From Prosthecobacter debontii (GTDB lineage Bacteria; Verrucomicrobiota; Verrucomicrobiia; Verrucomicrobiales; Akkermansiaceae): a stretch of 64,000 nt of DNA. Both the position numbers and the translations under genes were made by a program. The stretch is from assembly GCA_945870855.1 (NCBI GenBank), contig CAMBTP010000001.1, positions 62,001 through 126,000 of the forward strand, in the 5' to 3' direction. The notes beneath the pieces were generated by a model. That model did no database searches, was not told where the DNA came from, and was given only the letters and a program-made list of their open reading frames with translations. This document shows, one piece after another, positions 31,133 through 39,978 of this stretch (position 1 is its first letter; every line of letters begins with the position of its first letter).

Positions 31133-32125
31133 ATGGAAATGATGATTCGTGGCAGGAGGAACAGGCGCAGCGCGGCGATTCGCGGACTGGTAAGGGAAAA
31201 TATTCTATCGGTCGAGGATCTGATCCTACCGGTTTTTTTCCATGACGATGCGGAGGATGTAGCGATCGCTTCGATGCCGGGTTGTGTGCGTTGGTCAGTG
31301 GCAGGCTTGTTGAAAGAGGTGATATCGGCCTATGAAATGGGAATCCGCGCCGTGGTGCTTTTCCCCAAAATTGATGATTTGCAGAAAACTCCCGATGGCG
31401 CGGAGTGCGCGAACGAAGCGGGGCTGGTGCCGAGGGTGATCCGCGCGATCAAGCAAGCCTGCCCGGGAATTTGCGTGATCACCGATGTGGCGCTCGATCC
31501 ATATAACTCGGACGGGCACGACGGCCTGGTAGTGAGGGTAGGAAATGACCTAAAAATCCTCAACGACGAGACCGTCGAAGTACTCTGTCGCCAAGCGCTC
31601 TGCCATGCGCGGGCGGGGGCGGATATCGTCGCTCCCTCCGATATGATGGATGGGCGAATCGGCGCGATCCGGCTGGCGTTGGATGAGGAGGGCTTTGAGG
31701 AGATCGGGATTATGGCCTACACGGCGAAATACGCGTCCGCATTCTACGGGCCGTTTCGTGGAGCTCTCGATTCCGCGCCGAAGGAGGGCGACAAAAAAAC
31801 CTACCAGATGGATCCCGGAAATGTTCGGGAAGCGATCCGCGAACTACTGATGGACGAGCAAGAGGGGGCAGATATCGTCATGGTGAAACCAGCCGGGCCA
31901 TACCTGGATGTGATCGCAAGACTTCGCGATGAAACTACTCTACCCATTGCAGCTTACCAAGTGAGCGGCGAGTATCTAATGATCAAAAGCGCGTGTGCGA
32001 GTGGCTGGTTGGACGAGAAGGCCGTGGTGATGGAGAGCCTGCTCGGTATTAAGAGAGCGGGTGCGGATATGATCCTGACCTACTTCGCAAAGGATGTAGC
32101 GAAGTGGCTACGTGAATCACCTTGA
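31133..32125 (+). CDS. hemB: Delta-aminolevulinic acid dehydratase (porphobilinogen synthase)
   Basis: It joins two 5-aminolevulinates to form porphobilinogen in haem synthesis. About 330 residues; RGRRNRRSAAIRGLVREN, the Schiff-base lysines in IMAYTAKYASAFYGPFR and DIVMVKPAGPYLDVI, and YQVSGEYLMI are intact. The metal-site segment reads DVALDPYNSDGHDG, without the cysteine cluster of zinc enzymes, so it should be a Mg/K-type enzyme (family knowledge). ATG 31133 is preferred because GGAG lies 11 bases upstream; ATG 31103 is a longer option with no Shine-Dalgarno. It lies 55 bp after acpS. Confidence 0.95.
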   Translation: MEMMIRGRRNRRSAAIRGLVRENILSVEDLILPVFFHDDAEDVAIASMPGCVRWSVAGLLKEVISAYEMGIRAVVLFPKIDDLQKTPDGAECANEAGLVPRVIRAIKQACPGICVITDVALDPYNSDGHDGLVVRVGNDLKILNDETVEVLCRQALCHARAGADIVAPSDMMDGRIGAIRLALDEEGFEEIGIMAYTAKYASAFYGPFRGALDSAPKEGDKKTYQMDPGNVREAIRELLMDEQEGADIVMVKPAGPYLDVIARLRDETTLPIAAYQVSGEYLMIKSACASGWLDEKAVVMESLLGIKRAGADMILTYFAKDVAKWLRESP

Positions 32126-32128
32126 TAC

Positions 32129-33241
32129 ATGGAAATAAACGAGTTAGAGATATATTTCCGGGAAAACTTTTCCAAGCGTGGCGAGCTTGGTGCTTCGCTC
32201 AGCGTCTGGAAAAATGGTGATGAAATCGTTTTGTTTGCGGATGGATGGCGAGAAAGAGAGCGCTCACACGAATGGATCAAACGAACGTTGGCTCCGGTTT
32301 ATTCCGCGACCAAGGCACCTGCAGCTGCGACACTTTTATTTGTGCTGGATCGGCATAAATTAACGATTGAAACGACCGTTGGAGAAGTTTGGCCGACGTT
32401 TCCTCTAGCTTCGGCTAGTTTCGGAGATTTGCTCTCGCACCAATGTGGTTTCGCGGCGCTGGAGGAGACGGTGGATGTTTTCGATCATTCGGCGGTGGTC
32501 GCTGCGATGGAGCGGCAGAAGCCGGAATGGATGCCGGGCGAAGGGCACGGATATCATCCGCGCACCTTTGGGTTTCTTTTGGATGAATGCGTACGGCGGC
32601 TCGAGGGGCGCTCGCTGGGGAGGGTCTGGAACGAGGATATTGCCGCGCCCTGTGGGATTGATTTCTGGATCGGACTACCGGAAAGCGAGTGGGGAAGGGT
32701 AGCTATGTTGGTTCCGGGGCGGGCGAAGGCATCGGTTTTCGAGGAGGGTTTCTACGAATCCTTCAACACCTCCGGCAGTCTCACGCGGCGGGCGTTTAGC
32801 TCGCCGCGCGGGCTTCATGCGATTGCTGAAATGAACACGCCACGGGCTTGGGCGGCGGGATTGCCCGCGATGGGTGGTGTCGGTTCGGCGAGCGGCTTGG
32901 CGAAATTTTACCAACATGCCATCGGTGCGCTGGAGGGGCCGTTTTCTGAAGGGGTGAGGCAGGCTCTCGCCGGTTTACGGATTTGCGGGGAGGACAAGGT
33001 GCTGCTCCGGCAAACCGCGTTCACCGGCGGTTGCCAGAAAGATCCTGTGGATGAATGGGGAGTAAAAAAGCGCAAGGTTTACGGGAGTTCGACAGCAGCA
33101 TTTGGTCATCCGGGTGCGGGTGGGAGCCATGGTTTCGGAGATCCGGCAAGTGGGATTTCCTTCGGGTATGTAATGAACCAGATGGAGCTCAGCGTGATGC
33201 CCGGCGAGCGCTGTATGGGGCTGGTGGAACGCTTGGGATGA
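32129..33241 (+). CDS. Serine hydrolase of the beta-lactamase (class C/EstB-like) family
   Basis: 370 residues, no signal peptide seen, so probably cytoplasmic. The SxxK catalytic motif is SATK in PVYSATKAPAAATLLFVL. A YxN-like tyrosine is likely in GHGYHPRTFGFLLDECV, and a late FGHPGAGGSHGFGDP replaces the KTG motif, as in esterase-like members. These enzymes hydrolyse esters or amides; the substrate is unknown. The start lies 3 bp after the hemB stop, so it is probably co-transcribed with hemB. Confidence 0.88.
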   Translation: MEINELEIYFRENFSKRGELGASLSVWKNGDEIVLFADGWRERERSHEWIKRTLAPVYSATKAPAAATLLFVLDRHKLTIETTVGEVWPTFPLASASFGDLLSHQCGFAALEETVDVFDHSAVVAAMERQKPEWMPGEGHGYHPRTFGFLLDECVRRLEGRSLGRVWNEDIAAPCGIDFWIGLPESEWGRVAMLVPGRAKASVFEEGFYESFNTSGSLTRRAFSSPRGLHAIAEMNTPRAWAAGLPAMGGVGSASGLAKFYQHAIGALEGPFSEGVRQALAGLRICGEDKVLLRQTAFTGGCQKDPVDEWGVKKRKVYGSSTAAFGHPGAGGSHGFGDPASGISFGYVMNQMELSVMPGERCMGLVERLG

Positions 33242-33285
33242 TGCTGAAGAACCTTGTCACCAAGCATCTGGTGCCTTGAAACCGC

Positions 33286-34821
33286 TCATTTTTCACCCGC
33301 TTCCTGCTCCACCAAAGGTCTGGCAAGCATCTGCTCGTAAATTTCGATATATCGCCGCGCCACTTCCTCGTGGCTAAAGTTCTTGGCGCTCTCCTTCATC
33401 ACCCGGCGGATCTGCGGGTCTTTCGTTTCCGCGGGTAGGGCGTGGAAATCCATTGCACAGTCAACGCCCCAGCGCAGTGCGCCCGGATCGTAGTTGTCGA
33501 AGCGGAAGCCGTTGCCGGCGTCGTTCTCGATGTCCATCGGGTGAATCGTGTCGTAAAGCCCGCCGGTGCCATGGACGATGGGGAGCGAACCATAAAGCGG
33601 AGCCGTCATCTGCGGCAGACCACAGGGCTCGAACAGCGAGGGCATCAGCATGAAATCTGATGCTGCGTATCCGAGCCGCGAGAGACGCTCATCGAAATCG
33701 ACGATGGCGACCCGTTTCGACAGCTCGTTATCCTCGATGATTTTCTTAAAATGGACTTCGTGGGGACCGTTCGCGACCACTGCTATCTGAATGCCCCGAT
33801 CCCAGTAATCTGAAACTGTTTGCACCAAGATATCCGTAACAAGCTGTGGCCCCTTCTGAACTGGATCGAGGCGTGATGGCCAGAAAAACAGCGGTGCGTC
33901 GGGATTGATATCGAGGCCTAGTTCGCGCTGAAACGCCTCCTTGTTCGCCAGTTTTCCTTCGCGGAAGTCCTTAAAGCCGTATGTTTGGACGAGAGAATCA
34001 TCCGTGTTCGGGCTGTATGAAGCATCAGGAGCATTGAGGATACCGGATGCACAACCCGCATCATATTTGTTGCGGATCTGCTCGCGCACGGACTCTGGCA
34101 CGACGGAGTGCCAGCCCTCCACGATTTCCCATAGGAACCGTGGGCTGACGGTGTTGATAAAGTGTGACGCGAATATCCCTGAGGTGAGAAGATCCACCGG
34201 CACGTTTGAGCGGGCATTGAAATAGTTGCCCGGGCTCTGCATGAAGTAGAGATTCATCCAAAACTCCGCCGTATCGATGCCCGTTTCCTCAGCCTGCTGG
34301 AGCATGACCTGGCGGGTGTGAATGTTGTGGACGGTGAAAAGGCTCTTGATGCCACGCCGTTTCGCCATTGCGGGGATCAGTGCTGTCATCCAGTCATTAC
34401 AGTGGATCAAGTCCGGGCGCGCTTTGGGCACGATGTGGTTGATAACCTCCCGCTGGAACACCATTGCGATGCGCATCGACTCGTCGGATTGGTTGCTGTA
34501 AACACTGTCACGATAATAGAAAATACGATCTTCTGCGAGGTGGATGTGTGCTTCGGGCAACACCTCGTGATATTTCTTTAGCTCTTTCTCGTGAAGGCTG
34601 AAAACATCGCCTTGGAAGAGCTTGCGGTAGTTTGGCATCGCGACATGCACATCCGCGCCGAGGTTGAAAAGTGCTGAGACCAGCGAGGCCGAGACATCCG
34701 CTAGACCACCCGCTTTCGCGGACATCCGCTGCGCCATGTTGCCCATTCCAGCGGGAAGGTAGGTGATCTCCGGCGTGACGATCAGGATACGCGGGTTGCT
34801 GGGTTTTAGCTTCTTCGGCAT
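33286..34821 (-). CDS. glgA: Glycogen/starch synthase
   Basis: 511 residues; a GT5 glycosyltransferase that extends alpha-1,4-glucan from ADP- or UDP-glucose. The donor loop KxGGL appears as SAKAGGLADVSASL. HCNDWMTALIPA, FTVHNIHTRQ, the C-terminal FWPSRLDPVQKGP, and MLMPSLFEPCGLPQMTAPLYGSLPIVHGTGGLYDTI complete the GT-B signature (EPCG active site). The N-terminal Rossmann half covers about 1-260. It stands alone on the minus strand, converging on the hydrolase gene; other glg genes are absent. Confidence 0.94.
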   Translation of the reverse strand: MPKKLKPSNPRILIVTPEITYLPAGMGNMAQRMSAKAGGLADVSASLVSALFNLGADVHVAMPNYRKLFQGDVFSLHEKELKKYHEVLPEAHIHLAEDRIFYYRDSVYSNQSDESMRIAMVFQREVINHIVPKARPDLIHCNDWMTALIPAMAKRRGIKSLFTVHNIHTRQVMLQQAEETGIDTAEFWMNLYFMQSPGNYFNARSNVPVDLLTSGIFASHFINTVSPRFLWEIVEGWHSVVPESVREQIRNKYDAGCASGILNAPDASYSPNTDDSLVQTYGFKDFREGKLANKEAFQRELGLDINPDAPLFFWPSRLDPVQKGPQLVTDILVQTVSDYWDRGIQIAVVANGPHEVHFKKIIEDNELSKRVAIVDFDERLSRLGYAASDFMLMPSLFEPCGLPQMTAPLYGSLPIVHGTGGLYDTIHPMDIENDAGNGFRFDNYDPGALRWGVDCAMDFHALPAETKDPQIRRVMKESAKNFSHEEVARRYIEIYEQMLARPLVEQEAGEK

Positions 34822-34916
34822 CGGCTTAAATTAATATACTCACCCTACGAACTTGTTTTTGCACATACCCCGCAATCTTGCCAACCATAACCAGTCCTGA
34901 TGGGTATTTTTTTCTA

Positions 34917-35303
34917 TTATGTCTTCGGAGGAACGGGAACAGGGATCGCCTCGCAGATGTCACGCCAGCCGGGGAAATTCCATTTATTTGGGAAACCTGC
35001 GCATTGCGAGGGTTTCACGGGATGGATTCGGCAGCCGCCGTTCTCCAGCATGATGCACTCGTGGTTGTCCTTTTCCAATAGGGAGAGTCCTGTGCGGTTC
35101 GTCCGAAGGCGGGTGAAGCCGGAGATGAAATCACCCTCCGGCATCTCGAGAAAATCCGCGATGGCCGCGATTTCCCCTTCCGAAACCCGCACATCGCCGG
35201 GCCATTTGCAGCAGGCGTTGCAGCGCTGGCAGACGTAATGCACGCCCGGCTCCAGCACGGTCTGGTCGTTTCCTGGGCTGCCGTGGGAGAGAGGAAATGT
35301 CAT
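34917..35303 (-). CDS. YkgJ-type cysteine-cluster protein
   Basis: 128 residues. The zinc/iron-chelating YkgJ (CxxCxxCC) pattern is CQRCNACCKWPGDV, followed by CIMLENGGCRIHPVKPSQC, whose cysteines complete the cluster. Members of the family bind a metal or an Fe-S cluster; the physiological role is unknown. The start ATG 35303 overlaps the stop of the upstream amidase gene (ATGA), which favours it over longer frames. Translation is therefore likely coupled to the amidase gene. Confidence 0.88.
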   Translation of the reverse strand: MTFPLSHGSPGNDQTVLEPGVHYVCQRCNACCKWPGDVRVSEGEIAAIADFLEMPEGDFISGFTRLRTNRTGLSLLEKDNHECIMLENGGCRIHPVKPSQCAGFPNKWNFPGWRDICEAIPVPVPPKT

Positions 35304-35983
35304 TGGAGCCTGCGATAATAAAAGTTCACGCGCCATTGGAACGCTCTCCACTTCGCGCCGGGCCTGCCGTTATCGAGGAGGAAATGTGGGCAGTTCTTGT
35401 TAGGCGGATTCTGTCCACGGCGCGGCCAATGGTAATGAGGCACCACGTTCTTCAAAGGGATGCCGTGCTTCTTCATCAGCACCGCCGCCAGCTTCGCCGT
35501 CCGCTCCAACGTCGCCTCGCGGCTCGATCCTCGGTGCTCGCACATCTCGATCCCGATCGAATACCGATTACCGGGGCCATCGAAGTCCGCGTGCTCGCCC
35601 TGCTCCGAGGTTGGCAGGTGCTGCATGGCCACCCTGTCATCCACCGTGAAATGCCAGATCAGATAGCCGATGCGGTTGCCGCCCCGGCGCTTCGGCGCAC
35701 GCAGGGCACCGCGTTTCAGAGCCAGCGAATGGCGCGAGGCATCCGCCGTCCAGTTTTGCGTGCTATGGATCGTGATGAAGCGTGGACTCATCGGCCTCAC
35801 CACCCGCCGCCCGTGCGTGCCTTTCGGAACAAAATCCACCTTCAGTCGCACCTCGCGCATCATCGCAGATATGGAGATACCTTCACCATTAGTTGAGGCA
35901 CCACCCGACGGTGGTCCGATCGGGGTGCAGGCAAAAATCACCATTGCAGCGAATCCGGAAACGATGAGGACAGGTGATCGCAC
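35300..35983 (-). CDS. N-acetylmuramoyl-L-alanine amidase (Amidase_2), probable lipoprotein
   Basis: 227 residues. The N terminus MRSPVLIVSGFAAMVIFAC ends in a lipobox-like Cys, suggesting anchoring in the envelope. The Amidase_2 zinc site is seen as FITIHSTQNW (His), NVVPHYHWPRRG (His) and KNCPHFL (Cys); RYSIGIEMCEHRG is the conserved central strand. Such enzymes cut the bond between muramic acid and the stem peptide of peptidoglycan in recycling or remodelling. It overlaps the YkgJ gene. The start ATG 35983 is the only one giving the signal sequence. Confidence 0.9.
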   Translation of the reverse strand: MRSPVLIVSGFAAMVIFACTPIGPPSGGASTNGEGISISAMMREVRLKVDFVPKGTHGRRVVRPMSPRFITIHSTQNWTADASRHSLALKRGALRAPKRRGGNRIGYLIWHFTVDDRVAMQHLPTSEQGEHADFDGPGNRYSIGIEMCEHRGSSREATLERTAKLAAVLMKKHGIPLKNVVPHYHWPRRGQNPPNKNCPHFLLDNGRPGAKWRAFQWRVNFYYRRLQ

Positions 35984-36032
35984 GGACGTTAAAATATCTG
36001 ATCGGCGCGAAATGAAAAGCCAATCTGTTTGA

Positions 36033-36830
36033 TTATCGCCTCGGCCGCTGCGCCATCAGCAACCTCAGCAGGAAAAGAGGTAGCGCCCCGATAATCAGCC
36101 CCGCCGCCGCGATTTGCAGCCCTGGGAAAACCCTCGCGCAGCCACGCTCCATTCCGCGTAACGCCTCCGCCACCACCTGTTGTTTCGGCACATAGAATAG
36201 TGCGTGAGCTGGCATGCCTTCCGAGCTTCCTTCCCGCCGCGCGACCTCGCCGAACTCCGTCTTCACCGGCCCAGGGCACAGAGACATCACCCGGATGCCG
36301 TGCTCCCGTAGCTCGATTCTTAGCGCCTCGGAAAAACTGCTTACGTAAGCCTTCGTCGCGGCATAAACCGCGAAGTCTGGGATCGGCAACGTACTAGCGA
36401 GCGAGGAAACATTTAGGATGCCGCCGCTGCTCCGGCGAATCATGTGAGGAGCGGCAAGGTGACTCAGATGGGTGAGTGCCTCGATGTTCACTTTCAGCAT
36501 CGCCTCGATGCCCGCCCACTCCGCCGTCACGAACTCGCCGTAATCCCCCAGCCCCGCATTGTTCACCAGCAGGTCCGGCGCAAAGCCTGCCTCCACAGCT
36601 TGAACCATCGCGGAAAGCCGATCGTCCGGCTTCGCCAGATCTGCTGCAATCACCATCACCGCTGTTCGCGGGAAAGCCTCGCGCAATTCTTCCGCAATCC
36701 GCTCCAGCCTCTTCGCCCGCCGCGCCACCAGCACCAGCTTTCCCACGTTTCCAGCAAGCTGCCATGCAAACTCCTCACCCAACCCCGAGGAAGCCCCCGT
36801 CACCATCGCGCAATCGAATGTGTTTTCCAT
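36033..36830 (-). CDS. Short-chain dehydrogenase/reductase
   Basis: 265 residues. Rossmann motif TGASSGLGEEFAWQL, NNAG in LLVNNAGLGDYGEF, catalytic Ser in LNVSSLAS and YxxxK as YAATK are intact. It belongs to the classical DltE/YdfG-like SDR group. A C-terminal hydrophobic stretch (LIIGALPLFLLRLLMAQRP) suggests membrane association. The substrate is unknown. The start is set at M5, ATG 36830, where MENTFDCAMVTGASSG begins; ATG 36842 is possible. It lies 49 bp before the amidase gene on the same strand. Confidence 0.9.
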   Translation of the reverse strand: MENTFDCAMVTGASSGLGEEFAWQLAGNVGKLVLVARRAKRLERIAEELREAFPRTAVMVIAADLAKPDDRLSAMVQAVEAGFAPDLLVNNAGLGDYGEFVTAEWAGIEAMLKVNIEALTHLSHLAAPHMIRRSSGGILNVSSLASTLPIPDFAVYAATKAYVSSFSEALRIELREHGIRVMSLCPGPVKTEFGEVARREGSSEGMPAHALFYVPKQQVVAEALRGMERGCARVFPGLQIAAAGLIIGALPLFLLRLLMAQRPRR

Positions 36831-36877
36831 ATGCCCCAGCAAAGCCGCGTCTTGCTGGCGTGCAACCCTTCATTCAC

Positions 36878-36915
36878 GAAAAAAAACGCCACCCCGATGC
36901 TGGGATGGCGTTTTG
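36878..36915 (-). terminator. Rho-independent terminator after the DUF6941 gene
   Basis: On the minus strand AAAACGCCATCCC pairs with GGGGTGGCGTTTT across a short loop, then runs into a T tract (plus-strand A run at 36879-36886). It begins 14 bp after the DUF6941 stop, in the correct orientation. Confidence 0.85.
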
Positions 36916-36929
36916 AGAGGGAAGGGGGG

Positions 36930-37349
36930 TTACTCGGCTTTGCCTTCGGCATTCACCTTGATCACGCGCAGCGGTAGGCGGATGAGCACTTCGTCGTCGC
37001 AGCCGATGTCGATCGAGTAGATGCCGTCTTCTGGGAAACGGAGACCTTGGAGGTTCATCACGATGTTGCGGGTAAGGAACGGCGCACCTTTGGGGAGTTG
37101 AACGTCGAACTCTGGCTTGATCGGCATGTTGTTCGGATCGAGCGATTCGCCGTCCTCGTTGATGATGTTGATCGAGAGCTTGTGGCGACCGGTGTCTTCC
37201 GGCGTAAAGCAGAAGCGCATGGCGAGCGCACACGCGGGATGCACCACCGGCAGGGCGCGGGCGGCGAGGGTGTCGAAGGTTCCGGAGATGACGAGCTTGC
37301 CGTTGTAGTCGGCCGCGAAGTCACAAAGAGTGGCGATTTGGATGTCCAT
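36930..37349 (-). CDS. DUF6941 family protein
   Basis: 139 residues, cytoplasmic. The N-terminal MDIQIATLCDFAADYNGKLV, with ISGTFDTLAARALPVVHPAC, matches the DUF6941 pattern seen in Verrucomicrobia and Planctomycetes (recalled). The centre resembles a beta-sandwich (GRHKLSINIINEDGESLDP). The role is unknown. It is divergent from ribH with 164 bp between the starts and has its own terminator, so it is transcribed alone. Confidence 0.8.
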   Translation of the reverse strand: MDIQIATLCDFAADYNGKLVISGTFDTLAARALPVVHPACALAMRFCFTPEDTGRHKLSINIINEDGESLDPNNMPIKPEFDVQLPKGAPFLTRNIVMNLQGLRFPEDGIYSIDIGCDDEVLIRLPLRVIKVNAEGKAE

Positions 37350-37513
37350 AGTGGTTGGTGGGTATAGATTGCTTTCGCCATGGTCTTCAGAGCATAGCAG
37401 GTGTATTGTGTAAACGGCTGAGCTGCCGCGTAAAGCCCAAATCGATCCTTACCTCGCCTCGCATTTTCCGACTGTCGGTTGACTTTTCCCTGCTCTGCCC
37501 TCATTACGAATAA

Positions 37514-38023
37514 ATGTCTAACTTACTGCCACCCCAGCCTAGGGTATTCAGTCACAGAGTTCGTGTCTGCATCGTCGCCTCGATGTATAACCAAGCTTTC
37601 ACTGATGCTCTTGTCGATCACACCATCGAGGAACTCGATTTAGTTCTCCCTATGGCACGCATCGACCTGATTCGCGTAACTGGTGCCTTCGAGATTCCTG
37701 TAACGGTCGCGAACCTGCTAGATCGCCAAAAATTCAGCTGCGTCATCGCCCTTGGAGTGATCATCCGCGGGGAAACCCAGCATGCGGATCTCGTCGCCTC
37801 CTGTGTGACGGAATCCCTTCAGGGTCTTGCCGTCGAGCACCGCACCCCCATCATCCACGAAGTGCTGCTGGTGAATAACGAAAAGCAAGCTGAGGAACGC
37901 TGCACAGGCGATACCATGAACCGTGGCCATGAGGCCGCTCGGGCCGCTGCAAACATTATCGAAATCTTCGCCGGAATCGAGAAATCGATGCCGTTGGGTG
38001 CGAAACGACAAGCCAAGCTATAA
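37514..38023 (+). CDS. ribH: 6,7-dimethyl-8-ribityllumazine synthase
   Basis: 169 residues. It joins the ribityl pyrimidine and the 4-carbon phosphate to make lumazine, the direct riboflavin precursor. [51 protein letters not shown] (catalytic His), [14 protein letters not shown] and RGHEAARAA all match. It assembles into shells or smaller rings depending on the species. nusB starts one base after its stop codon, the common ribH-nusB pair. Confidence 0.96.
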   Translation: MSNLLPPQPRVFSHRVRVCIVASMYNQAFTDALVDHTIEELDLVLPMARIDLIRVTGAFEIPVTVANLLDRQKFSCVIALGVIIRGETQHADLVASCVTESLQGLAVEHRTPIIHEVLLVNNEKQAEERCTGDTMNRGHEAARAAANIIEIFAGIEKSMPLGAKRQAKL

Positions 38024-38024
38024 G

Positions 38025-38906
38025 ATGCCGAGCCGCAGACAAATCAGGGAATCCACCATCCAGTTTCTCTATTGCTCCGACCTCGAAGGAGGAGCCGATC
38101 CGGCCGCATTGCGCGAGCCATTCTGGGAATTTCTGACGGAAACAGACCGTCGTAATCTTCAGATTGCGACCTTTCGCACCGTCCACCATCTTGCCCATGG
38201 CCGGGAGGAAAGATTGTCCGATTTCGTCCAGCGCGCGCAGCCGGCACTCGCACACCTCACCGGTTTGCCGAGAGCTGAGGCTGTTAAGGACGCGCTCAAC
38301 CGCCTCCTCGCGCTCGAATCATCTTGGAGCCTCGCTTTCATAAAACTCGGTAAACTCCCCAAAACGGGCGAGGACTCCGCCGTTGACGATGAGTTCGCGC
38401 TTGCCCTCGAAAGCTTTTTTAAAACCGACCGCGACTTATTCTTCCACCGCGAGCAGTTCTTGCGAGGTGCTGTTGACTTTCCAGAACTGAAACCACAGCT
38501 CGAACCTGTCACCGCCTCCGTCCGCCGCCTCCAGCGCATTTCCGACCGACTCCGCATGGTCGAGCAGCCCGAGAATTTCCCCGATCAAGCAGATCTCGCA
38601 AAACTTCGCGAATCGAAATCCGAGATCGCCGCTCTTCGCTCACGCACCGACGAACTCGTGGACGCCATCCTCGCCGCTAAGGAGGAAATCGATGCAAAGC
38701 TCGCCTCCATCGTAGAGAATTTCACCCCCGGCCGTATCGATCCCGTAGATCGCGCCATCCTGCGCCTTGGCACTTATGAACTGATCCGCACGGAAACTCC
38801 CCCCAACGTCGTCATCAACGAAGCCATCGAACTGGCGAAGCGCTTCGGCACGACCGACTCCGGGCGTTTCGTGAACGGGATTTTGGATAAGGTGGCGAAG
38901 AGTTAG
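38025..38906 (+). CDS. nusB: Transcription antitermination factor NusB with large internal insertion
   Basis: 293 residues, about twice the usual 130-160. The first 22 residues ([19 protein letters not shown]) match NusB helix 1. The last 95 or so ([58 protein letters not shown]) match the rest of the domain. About 150 residues between them have no counterpart. NusB with NusE/S10 binds boxA RNA for rRNA antitermination. The start is one base after ribH. The 3' end overlaps the convergent SOD gene by four bases. Confidence 0.9.
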   Translation: MPSRRQIRESTIQFLYCSDLEGGADPAALREPFWEFLTETDRRNLQIATFRTVHHLAHGREERLSDFVQRAQPALAHLTGLPRAEAVKDALNRLLALESSWSLAFIKLGKLPKTGEDSAVDDEFALALESFFKTDRDLFFHREQFLRGAVDFPELKPQLEPVTASVRRLQRISDRLRMVEQPENFPDQADLAKLRESKSEIAALRSRTDELVDAILAAKEEIDAKLASIVENFTPGRIDPVDRAILRLGTYELIRTETPPNVVINEAIELAKRFGTTDSGRFVNGILDKVAKS

Positions 38907-39619
38907 CCCAGCCTTTTCGATACCGCGCTCCAATCGATTACGTTCCAAAATGCGGTGACGTAATCCGCGCGCTTGTTCTGGTATTTCAAGTAATAGGCGT
39001 GCTCCCAAACATCCAAGCCAAGCAGCGGCTTTCCGATTTCCGTTTCGGGCACCACGCCTTTCATCATCGGCGAATCCTGATTCGGCGTGCTGGTGATGGC
39101 GAGCTTGCCATCCTTTGCGATCAGCCAGGCCCAGCCGGAGCCGAAGCGAGTCATTGCAGCGGCGGTGAAGGCTTCCTTCATTTTTTCCACGGAGCCGAAT
39201 GCGGCATTGATCGCGGCGGAGAGATCGTCGGAGGGCTTGCCGGACTTCGCGGCGGGAGTGAGGGATTCCCAGAAAAAGGAGTGGTTCCAGTGGCCACCGC
39301 CGTTGTTGCGGACGGTCGCCATCAGCTTCGCGTCCTTGATCGCGCTGAGGTCGCCGAGTAGCACTTCGATGGATTTTCCTTTCAGATCTGCCGAGGAGGA
39401 AACAGCCGTGTTTAGATTCGTAATGTAGGCCAGATGGTGCTTGCCGTGGTGAATGCCCATCGTCGTAGCATCGATGTGCGGTTCCAGCGCATCAAGCGGA
39501 TAGGCCAGATCCGGCAGCGTAAAGCCGCCCGCCGCCTGCGCCTTCGCGACCTGTGCAGAAACCAAAACACCCCCGGCGGCAAGAACCCCGGCCTTCATGA
39601 AATCACGTCGTGCCAACAT
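38903..39619 (-). CDS. Superoxide dismutase (Fe/Mn), Tat-exported
   Basis: 238 residues. The twin-arginine leader [20 protein letters not shown] runs to about AKAQAAGG. The SOD fold follows: [36 protein letters not shown] (His ligands), [14 protein letters not shown] (His ligand), and [21 protein letters not shown] (Asp/His ligand segment DVWEHAYY). An exported Fe/Mn SOD with a Tat signal implies that the metal is loaded in the cytoplasm before export. Start ATG 39619 fits the signal; ATG 39676 is a longer option. It converges on nusB. Confidence 0.93.
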   Translation of the reverse strand: MLARRDFMKAGVLAAGGVLVSAQVAKAQAAGGFTLPDLAYPLDALEPHIDATTMGIHHGKHHLAYITNLNTAVSSSADLKGKSIEVLLGDLSAIKDAKLMATVRNNGGGHWNHSFFWESLTPAAKSGKPSDDLSAAINAAFGSVEKMKEAFTAAAMTRFGSGWAWLIAKDGKLAITSTPNQDSPMMKGVVPETEIGKPLLGLDVWEHAYYLKYQNKRADYVTAFWNVIDWSAVSKRLG

Positions 39620-39699
39620 GTCGGCAATTTTCCCTACCCACTCCTCCAATGCAATCCCTTTCACATCCCGAGCCAATAGATGAAAAGACCAGTCCTCCT

Positions 39700-39729
39700 A
39701 AAGGGATTGCAAATCCCTTCTCCATATTG
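39700..39729. repeat. Half-copy of the TATGGAGAAGGG repeat family
   Basis: AAGGGATTGCAAATCCCTTC followed by TCCATATTG. It is one arm of the elements at 4079-4168 and 63175-63268, here reduced to a small near-palindrome (AAGGGATT-GC-AAATCCCTT). It lies between the SOD and rpsA genes. Confidence 0.65.
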
Positions 39730-39738
39730 CTCTAAGGC

Positions 39739-39978
39739 TTTGACAAGCTCCCCGTCGCGGCTGCGGCTTCGTGACGGGTATTCGGGTCAGGAATTTCACT
39801 GCAACAATTTCTTGTATTTCTTTGGGCTTGCAAACCTTGGGGCGACCCATAGGTTCGCCCTCCGTTTTTCTTTTGTCCTGCTGGCGGTTGGAGCCCCGGT
39901 GCCTGTAGGACGCTTTTTTCCGGGGCAATTGTCGGAAGGAAAACGAAACCAAACTAACCAAACCACTAACCAATATAT
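39739..39978 (+). promoter_or_regulatory. Possible structured leader of rpsA
   Basis: This 240-bp gap before rpsA has several paired segments: GGGGCGACC/GGTTCGCCC (about 39840-39862), followed by a T-rich run, and GTCCTGC facing GCCTGTAGGAC. A TTGCAA-N16-TAGGTT promoter-like pair is near 39827. The rpsA start lacks a Shine-Dalgarno sequence. Ribosomal protein S1 controls its own translation in Escherichia coli through leader structure, so a similar switch is conceivable. This is weak evidence. Confidence 0.35.
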
